Of a stretch of DNA of 19,644 nt, positions 14,918 through 19,644 are shown piece after piece. Below the pieces are notes generated by a model. That model was not told the origin of the DNA, ran no database searches, and saw only the letters and a list, made by a program, of their open reading frames with translations. This DNA is from Spirochaetaceae bacterium (GTDB taxonomy: Bacteria > Spirochaetota > Spirochaetia > Treponematales > Breznakiellaceae): the NCBI GenBank assembly GCA_031278295.1, contig JAITKQ010000073.1, positions 1 through 19,644 on the forward strand, in the 5' to 3' direction. Positions within the stretch are counted from its first letter, which is position 1; each line of letters opens with the position of its first letter. The position numbers and the translations under genes were made by a program.

Positions 14918-14944
14918 TATCGGCTGATAGTATGCATTACTTTA
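14918..14944 (-). promoter_or_regulatory. FliA (sigma28) type flagellin promoter
   Basis: Reading leftward, TAAA (14944-14941) and GCCGATA (14924-14918) match the sigma28 consensus TAAA-N15-GCCGATAA, with a spacer of 16. Late flagellar genes, including treponemal flaB genes, are known to use such promoters. The -35 lies inside the last codons of the Maf-like gene. Transcription would start about 90 bases before the flaB ATG. Confidence 0.75.
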
Positions 14945-16583
14945 ACAGGCAGCGGGCGGCGTACTCCCAGAGCTTTATGAACGGTTCTATTTCGGCGCGG
15001 ACGCGCTTCAGGAATACGGTATCGCTTGTCGGGGGACGTGCGCCGCCGGAGGCGGCGCAGTCGGGGAAGTGCGCCCACAGGTACGAGGCCTCATCAAGCA
15101 GGCTGTCCAGCCGTCCGTTCCCGGCTTCCCTCACGCCTTTCAGTATGCCGAGCAGTTCGTAAAGCAGCGCCGCCTCCCGCTCAATGAATGATGGTAAAAG
15201 GCGGCCTACGGACGGGTCCGGCGTGGCCGCGGCGGGCTTCCCGTTACGGCCACGGGCCGCCATCTCCCGCACTGCCGCATCGTAAGACAGGGTCTCCACG
15301 CCGAGATCCAAGCCGCTTCCGGCTATCGTGAACACGCGGCCCGTTCCGGCGAATTCCTGTTTGAAAAGGCGGCGGTAGTTTTCCATCGCAGGGGCGCAGT
15401 ACAGGCCGCCCGCGGCGGGTTGCGCCCGTATTGCCGCCGCCACAGCAGGGTACAGGCCGCCAAGCCGCGTATGCCGTCTCAAAACTTCCCCGTGAGACGG
15501 CGCACCCCGGCAATGGCACTTGTCAAGCGTAAACGCGAAGTCTATTCCGGCGGTAAAAACGGGCCCCGTTCCCAGGCGCAACGCGAGGCTTACCGCGCTA
15601 AGTCCGACAGAACCCAGGGGCGGAAGTTCGGCGGGCAGCAGTTTAAGGGCGGAAAGCCGTTCGAATATGTTTAATTCCGTCCAGCGTGTCCAAAACATGC
15701 GGCTTTTACCGCCCAAAACGCCGCTTGTGGCGGGTAGCGCGGACATATCCATCGCGACAGGTATACGCCAGCCGCCAGCCCCGCAAAAGTCGCGCAGATT
15801 CCAGTGCTGGGATTCCAGCGCGACGACAAGGCCGGGTTTGATCCCCCGTTCCCTAAGCGGGCGGAACGCGGTATCGACGCACAGGATGCGGCAGGACGGG
15901 GGCAGGGGACAGCGCTCAACGCGGTCAAGAAAACCGTCGAGCGAGGGCCCCGCGCCCAAAACGAGTACGGGGGCGTCGCCGAAATCAAGGCTTTCCACAC
16001 CGGGCCTTTCCGCAAGCAGGCAAAGGTTCCGTACAGCGTTACGCATATACCGGCGCCCCAACCTTGTGAGCGTAAGCGCGTTCGACCACTCCGTCGCGAG
16101 CGAGCGGCGCATCAGCCTGAGCGCCGCTTCGTAAAAATCCGCGTTTAACTGCCATCCGGCAGTTAAACGCAGTTCTTCTACACGTCTGAAGCGGCGACGT
16201 TTCCATGCCCGTCCGGCAAACGCCGCGAGCGCCGCCGGGTTTTCGGTACGCACGAAACGGAACCTGTCGTCTTTTACCGCTTCCAGGTCGCCGGTATGTT
16301 GGACGGAAAGATCGTACAGCGCCGGATCCGCCTCGACGCAGAGCAGGGCCGAATCGGGCGGCAAATTTTGCATGGCGAGCGGTATGCCGTAGCCCAAAAG
16401 CGGGGACGGCAGCAGGTACAGCGTCCCTGCCGCAAGCGGCAGGGACGCTTCCACCGCGCGTTCAGCCTGCCGTAACGGGTCCACCCGCGATAGCAAGGCC
16501 CTGCCCCGGTAGTAAACTGAAAAGCCCCGCCGCGCCGGCTCCAGGCGGGGGGCTTCACCGGCGCCGCTTTGATCCATCTGCAT
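14937..16583 (-). CDS. Maf-type (motility-associated factor, DUF115) glycosyltransferase-like protein
   Basis: The protein of about 548-552 residues contains the DUF115/MptE-like core, with VLVLGAGPSLD (210-220 counting from ATG 16595) followed by CVDTAFRPLRERGIKPGLVVALE (239-261). The N- and C-terminal parts are of the kind found in Maf proteins. In Campylobacter, Clostridium and Magnetospirillum, Maf proteins transfer nonulosonic or related sugars onto flagellin; treponemal FlaB proteins are known to be glycosylated. Placement directly upstream of two flaB genes fits a flagellin-modifying role, but the sugar and acceptor are inferred. Two starts compete: ATG 16595 has no ribosome site, while ATG 16583 has GGAG six bases upstream, so I chose 16583. 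The last codons overlap the flaB promoter. Confidence 0.82.
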   Translation of the reverse strand: MQMDQSGAGEAPRLEPARRGFSVYYRGRALLSRVDPLRQAERAVEASLPLAAGTLYLLPSPLLGYGIPLAMQNLPPDSALLCVEADPALYDLSVQHTGDLEAVKDDRFRFVRTENPAALAAFAGRAWKRRRFRRVEELRLTAGWQLNADFYEAALRLMRRSLATEWSNALTLTRLGRRYMRNAVRNLCLLAERPGVESLDFGDAPVLVLGAGPSLDGFLDRVERCPLPPSCRILCVDTAFRPLRERGIKPGLVVALESQHWNLRDFCGAGGWRIPVAMDMSALPATSGVLGGKSRMFWTRWTELNIFERLSALKLLPAELPPLGSVGLSAVSLALRLGTGPVFTAGIDFAFTLDKCHCRGAPSHGEVLRRHTRLGGLYPAVAAAIRAQPAAGGLYCAPAMENYRRLFKQEFAGTGRVFTIAGSGLDLGVETLSYDAAVREMAARGRNGKPAAATPDPSVGRLLPSFIEREAALLYELLGILKGVREAGNGRLDSLLDEASYLWAHFPDCAASGGARPPTSDTVFLKRVRAEIEPFIKLWEYAARCLLK

Positions 16584-16721
16584 AGCCCGCTCCATAAGGC
16601 CAAGTCCCGCTACGCGAGCGAAGTTTTGTCACGTAACGGGCCTGAGTTTGCGTAGCACACTTTTCTCTAAATCAGAAAGCAAGCCTCCGGCACTTTGCTG
16701 CGCTTAGGGCATATAAGCCCA

Positions 16722-16910
16722 AAAACCCTCACCGCCGTTTTCCGCGTACCGGCGGAGGCTTAGGCTGCCACGCGATCCGCTCCTTCAAGGCCACAGGCAC
16801 ACCTGCCGCGGTAAAGCGCGGACAAGCCGCGTAAGGCCATGCGTCCTTACTATAGCGGAAAGCCCGGCCACGCTCCTTGCCGGGGATGCGCCCGTAGAAT
16901 CGCGCTAATT
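16722..16910. repeat. Dispersed intergenic repeat, copy A
   Basis: The 321-base gap between the Maf-like gene and the PpiD-like gene holds no gene. From about 16722 it resembles 19397-19531: CGCGT, GGCGGAGG/GGTGGAGG, CTTCAA then one base then GCCACAG, and CGCGCTAATT occur in the same order. Copy A has extra sequence between the CACCTG and CGCGCTAATT words, including a GTAAGG/CCTTAC stem. The right end reaches into the stop codon of the PpiD-like gene. The remaining part, 16596-16721, shows nothing clear. Confidence 0.6.
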
Positions 16911-18416
16911 GGAATACAGGCGAAAATACGTGTTGATGAAGTTGTCATTGAACTTGTCGCTTGCCAGAATTGAACTTGCTATGCCGCGCAGGGTCTCGTT
17001 GTTGGCCCACCAGGACGAAAAGCCGGTTTTGCTGTTTTCGGCGGCGTCACTTTCATCCGTAAGCTCCTGCTCCGGGTACAGGATAACGATGTTGCTGTCA
17101 TTGCCGCTTAACACGAGGGGGCGGGAAGGCTCGCCGACAGGTGTGGAAAAGGCGACGCGCCAAAAATTTTCATCGGAAACCGCGTCCTTTAGACCGGGGG
17201 CCTGGAAGGAATTGAGGCTTGTAAACAGCGGGCTATCGCCGTAATTTACCGGAAGCGGGCCGAATTCATGTGTCTCAATGCCGGTGCCCAACACTACTGT
17301 GGTAAACCCTTCCGTGCGCACCTGCCGGGCGAAGTTTTCGGCCTGCACGATAAGCCAATCCTCAACAACACCGCGCTCGCTTTCCATCAAAAACCCGCGT
17401 ATCTTGTCCAAAGTCTCCGAATCCTGTAGGTTGGGCGGACGGGCCGTGTCGTTTGCGCGGAAAATAACCCAACCTGTGGAAAGTTCAAGCAAGTCGCTGA
17501 TCCCGTCCTTGGGCAGGTTTATCACGGCCCTCCACTGCTCCTCGTCCGGTATCTCGGATGAAAGCTCGAATGCCATCCGCGACCCGGTATCCCCGCCGCG
17601 TCCGGCGTACTCATCATCGGACTGGGTACTGGCAGCGTCCTCAAAAGTTATCCCTTTTGACAGAATTTTGTCCAGCACGGCCTGCGCTTCACGCTTGCTG
17701 CCGGGAACCGTTATCTTCGAAAGGTACACCGTCTTGAACATATCCGTATTCCGGCTCGCGTAAGCCGCAAGCTCGTTGTCGGGATAAGATGAGTACGGAA
17801 AGGCCGTCATGCTGAATTTACGCTGAACAAGCGCCATCCGCCCGATAAATTCAGCCTCCGCTTCGGCAATTTTTACCGTACCGACATCTTCATGGTAAAT
17901 GTTGACGGTTAAATCGTTCCGCATATCCTGCCACAGTTTCATCCGTTCGGCGGCGGGCATCTTGTTGTACTTTATCGCCGAAAAACGTCCGTTTTCCTGA
18001 AAGAAAGGAATTTCGGCGACCTTTCTGTCCACGAAGACTTTTGACGGCTGGTAGCCTGATTCATTCATAATATCAAGGATGGCGGTGCGCTCGGCGGCAG
18101 TCTCGAAGGCGTTGCGCCACGCCTGGTAATCGCCCATCCTGTACTGTTCCGAATTCCGTTCCAGTACGCGGGCAAAGAAACCGCCGCTTGAATAGGCTAT
18201 CGGTTTGCCGTTCCAGGAACCGAAGTCCAGACGCTGGGCGCCCGGACCCTCGCCCGGCACAATCGCGGGCACAAGAACGAAGGCAATTATTACAACCACA
18301 AGAACCAGTACCGTCCCGATGAAAATAAGGGGGTGCTGTTTGAAACGCCGTTTAATATCGGGCTGTCCCGAAATTTCCGGCTTTTTCCCATGTTTTTCGG
18401 ATTTCTTTTCAGCCAT
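16905..18416 (-). CDS. SurA/PpiD-like periplasmic peptidyl-prolyl isomerase, membrane anchored
   Basis: The 503-residue protein has a lysine-rich cytoplasmic start, one membrane segment (about 29-53, FIGTVLVLVVVIIAFVLVPAIV) and a long periplasmic part. The region about 75-200 resembles the SurA/PpiD N-terminal chaperone domain. About 229-323 resembles a parvulin (PPIC) domain: VYLSKITVPG, AQAVLDKILSKGITFEDAA, GGDTG, STGWVIFRA. The topology matches PpiD, which helps exported proteins fold as they leave the Sec translocon. Possible clients include envelope proteins such as the OmpA-domain protein nearby. Whether it is catalytically active is not clear, since the parvulin motif is divergent. GAGGAG a few bases upstream supports ATG 18416. 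Confidence 0.78.
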   Translation of the reverse strand: MAEKKSEKHGKKPEISGQPDIKRRFKQHPLIFIGTVLVLVVVIIAFVLVPAIVPGEGPGAQRLDFGSWNGKPIAYSSGGFFARVLERNSEQYRMGDYQAWRNAFETAAERTAILDIMNESGYQPSKVFVDRKVAEIPFFQENGRFSAIKYNKMPAAERMKLWQDMRNDLTVNIYHEDVGTVKIAEAEAEFIGRMALVQRKFSMTAFPYSSYPDNELAAYASRNTDMFKTVYLSKITVPGSKREAQAVLDKILSKGITFEDAASTQSDDEYAGRGGDTGSRMAFELSSEIPDEEQWRAVINLPKDGISDLLELSTGWVIFRANDTARPPNLQDSETLDKIRGFLMESERGVVEDWLIVQAENFARQVRTEGFTTVVLGTGIETHEFGPLPVNYGDSPLFTSLNSFQAPGLKDAVSDENFWRVAFSTPVGEPSRPLVLSGNDSNIVILYPEQELTDESDAAENSKTGFSSWWANNETLRGIASSILASDKFNDNFINTYFRLYSN

Positions 18417-18550
18417 TAAGCTCTCCTCGCATCATACACATCACGGAGCCGGCATTTTTGACCCGTGAAAGCCGCACACCGCCGCTCAAAGCCTTTCGCG
18501 TCCCGGCCGTTTGGCGGCGCTCCCCGTTTACACGCCGCCCTTAAGCCTGC

Positions 18551-18634
18551 CGCCGGCACCTTTGAGCGCCCGCCGGCGCCTTTGAACGCCCGCCGGCGCC
18601 TTTGAGTGTCCGCCGACGCCTTTGAACGCCCGCC
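18551..18634. repeat. 20-bp tandem repeat, four copies
   Basis: Four head-to-tail units (18551, 18571, 18591, 18611) of the form CGCCGGCGCCTTTGAACGCC, with one to four changes each, end in a decayed partial unit. They lie between the rplY stop (18642) and the PpiD-like start (18416). No other feature was seen in this 225-base gap and no terminator was found after rplY. Confidence 0.85.
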
Positions 18635-18641
18635 CGCCCGT

Positions 18642-19271
18642 TTAGCCGGATTTCGCGTCCTTTCCGGCGGCGGCAGCGGACTCGGCGTCCGCCCCGGCAT
18701 CCTCCGTGGAGGATGCCGCCTCCGACTTGGCAAACTTGACAAGGGCCACCACCTGATCCTCACCCGAAATAAGCTTTACGCCGCTACCCAGCACCAGATC
18801 GCGGACATGTATGGACTGGTTCACGCCCAGGTTGGATATATCGACGTTGACCCGTTCCGGCAGGTCTTTGGGGAAGCACTCCACTTCTATATCGTGCAGC
18901 GGCGTTTCAAGTATGCCGCCGTCCCTTACACCGATAGGGCTGCCGGTAATATGCACGGAGACCCGTGCGCGAAGCAGCTTACCCATCTCAATTTCATAAA
19001 AATCAACATGAAGGATGTTGCCATCCTGTATGTTCCGCTGGGTGGACTTTACAAAGGCATCATGCGCCCTGCCATCCACCTCAACCTTAACGATGGTACT
19101 CTCGGAAATAGCCCGCAGGCGGGTAGACAATTCCCGTCCGTCAAGGTCTATAGCTATGACCGCGCCCTTACCGTACATAACAGCCGGAACCCGCCCCTGC
19201 TTTCTCAGGCGGGCGGACCTTGCGGAACCAAAATCCGTCCGTGTTTTGGCGGAAAAAACAACATTACTCAT
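18642..19271 (-). CDS. rplY: 50S ribosomal protein L25 (CTC/TL5 form)
   Basis: L25 binds 5S rRNA in the large ribosomal subunit. At 209 residues this is the long CTC/TL5 form. The N-terminal 5S-binding domain (about 5-92) has GSARSARLRKQGRVPAVMYG and LHVDFYEI. The C-terminal beta domain (about 95-185) has GVRDGGILETPLHDIEVECFP, DLPERVNVDIS and VALVKF. A low-complexity Ala/Glu/Asp tail (about 185-209) follows. AAGGAG eight bases upstream fixes ATG 19271. The related gene pth often sits near rplY in other bacteria but is not seen here. Confidence 0.97.
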   Translation of the reverse strand: MSNVVFSAKTRTDFGSARSARLRKQGRVPAVMYGKGAVIAIDLDGRELSTRLRAISESTIVKVEVDGRAHDAFVKSTQRNIQDGNILHVDFYEIEMGKLLRARVSVHITGSPIGVRDGGILETPLHDIEVECFPKDLPERVNVDISNLGVNQSIHVRDLVLGSGVKLISGEDQVVALVKFAKSEAASSTEDAGADAESAAAAGKDAKSG

Positions 19272-19312
19272 AAATTGAACTCCTTAAATCCTGTGTACCT
19301 TTGAATATGGAT

Positions 19313-19341
19313 ATGGTAGTATGCGCCCTAAAAATTGTCTA
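19313..19341 (-). promoter_or_regulatory. Candidate rplY promoter
   Basis: Reading leftward, TAGACA (19341-19336) and TACCAT (19318-19313) are 17 bases apart, giving a leader of about 35 bases before rplY. The -10 is weak, so this is a moderate call. Confidence 0.4.
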
Positions 19342-19396
19342 GGGGCCCGGCGGGAGGACCCGCGGGAAGCCCGGCGGGAGTTTGCCGCAGAGCAAA

Positions 19397-19531
19397 TCCC
19401 AAAAAATCGCCGTTTTCGTTTCCCGCGTGCCGGTGGAGGGCTAGGCTCTCGTGTGATTCGCTACTTCAACGCCACAGACGCACCTGGCGCTTGCCCTTTC
19501 AATCCCGGTTAGCCTCTGATTCGCGCTAATT
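19397..19531. repeat. Dispersed intergenic repeat, copy B
   Basis: This sequence resembles copy A at 16722-16910, in the same orientation and word order (CTTCAA at 19464, GCCACAG at 19471, CGCGCTAATT at 19522). A direct repeat of GCCCGGCGGGAG lies just to its left (about 19345-19380). The 373 bases from 19272 to the window end hold no protein gene that I can support. Confidence 0.6.
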
Positions 19532-19534
19532 AGA

Positions 19535-19568
19535 GTCTGTCCATAATGTAGACACATTATGGACAGAC
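19535..19568. repeat. Perfect 15-bp inverted repeat
   Basis: GTCTGTCCATAATGT and ACATTATGGACAGAC surround AGAC. The terminal GTCTGTCC recurs at 19626-19633. This nested arrangement is like the ends of small mobile elements, but no transposase is in the window. Confidence 0.75.
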
Positions 19569-19582
19569 AACCTTAAAATAGG

Positions 19583-19621
19583 CATTTTGCGTACCGTTTT
19601 GGCACAAAACGGGAGCAAATG
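19583..19621. repeat. Long imperfect hairpin near the window edge
   Basis: CCGTTTTG (19594-19601) pairs with CAAAACGG (19605-19612) around GCA, and CATTTTGC/GCAAATG extend the stem with one bulge. It lies between the two right-most GTCTGTCC/GGACAGAC words. It could be part of the same element, or a terminator of a gene beyond the edge. Confidence 0.55.
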
Positions 19622-19644
19622 CAAGGTCTGTCCGCAAAGTAACC

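Noticed and set aside
15420..16148. Plus-strand frames of 84-204 residues inside the Maf-like gene
   Set aside because: They are antisense shadows in GC-rich coding DNA with low-complexity Arg/Ser-rich products.

Overview
The window looks like chromosomal DNA from a GC-rich spirochaete, most likely a treponeme. Two FlaB-type periplasmic flagellins begin MIINHNLSAMFA, the spirochaetal FlaB signature. They sit with flaG, fliD and a Maf-type flagellin glycosyltransferase candidate. No species was assigned, because no database search could be run.

Layout, left to right. Positions 1-234 are non-coding: a hairpin, a rightward sigma70-like promoter and a 14-G run. A PrsW-like membrane protease (235-885, minus) follows. 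Then come two late cobalamin genes, cbiC and cbiP, and upstream of them on the same strand an OmpA-domain envelope protein (3368-4603). An aldo/keto reductase with two 4Fe-4S motifs (4654-5871, plus) meets a SPASM-like radical SAM protein (5864-6874, minus) tail to tail with an 8-bp overlap. The stretch 6875-8713 has no protein gene. It holds a 13-G run, tRNA-Leu(CAG) with its own promoter and a 17-bp palindrome at its 3' end, a 15-C run, a very regular dyad array and several hairpins. An MFS transporter (8714-9952, plus) converges on fliD across a 16-G run.

From 10082 to 19271 every gene is on the minus strand: rplY (L25), a PpiD-like periplasmic foldase, the Maf-like gene, flaB, flaB, flaG, fliD in transcription order. 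Each flaB has a convincing rho-independent terminator. The upstream flaB has a FliA (sigma28) type promoter that reaches into the 3' end of the Maf-like gene, followed by a structured leader. The order suggests a filament assembly module: glycosyltransferase, two filament subunits, a length/assembly factor (FlaG) and the cap (FliD). The right edge (19272-19644) is non-coding and repeat-rich.

The strongest unexplained signals are non-coding. First, positions 7651-8255 hold 19 G4-containing dyad cores spaced 31-35 bp apart (mean about 32.7), in two alternating flavours. They are bracketed by two identical perfect 12-bp-stem hairpins. Second, four homopolymeric G/C runs of 13-16 bases lie in intergenic DNA only. 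Third, there are dispersed intergenic repeats and a 20-bp tandem repeat. The protein genes mostly belong to recognisable families.
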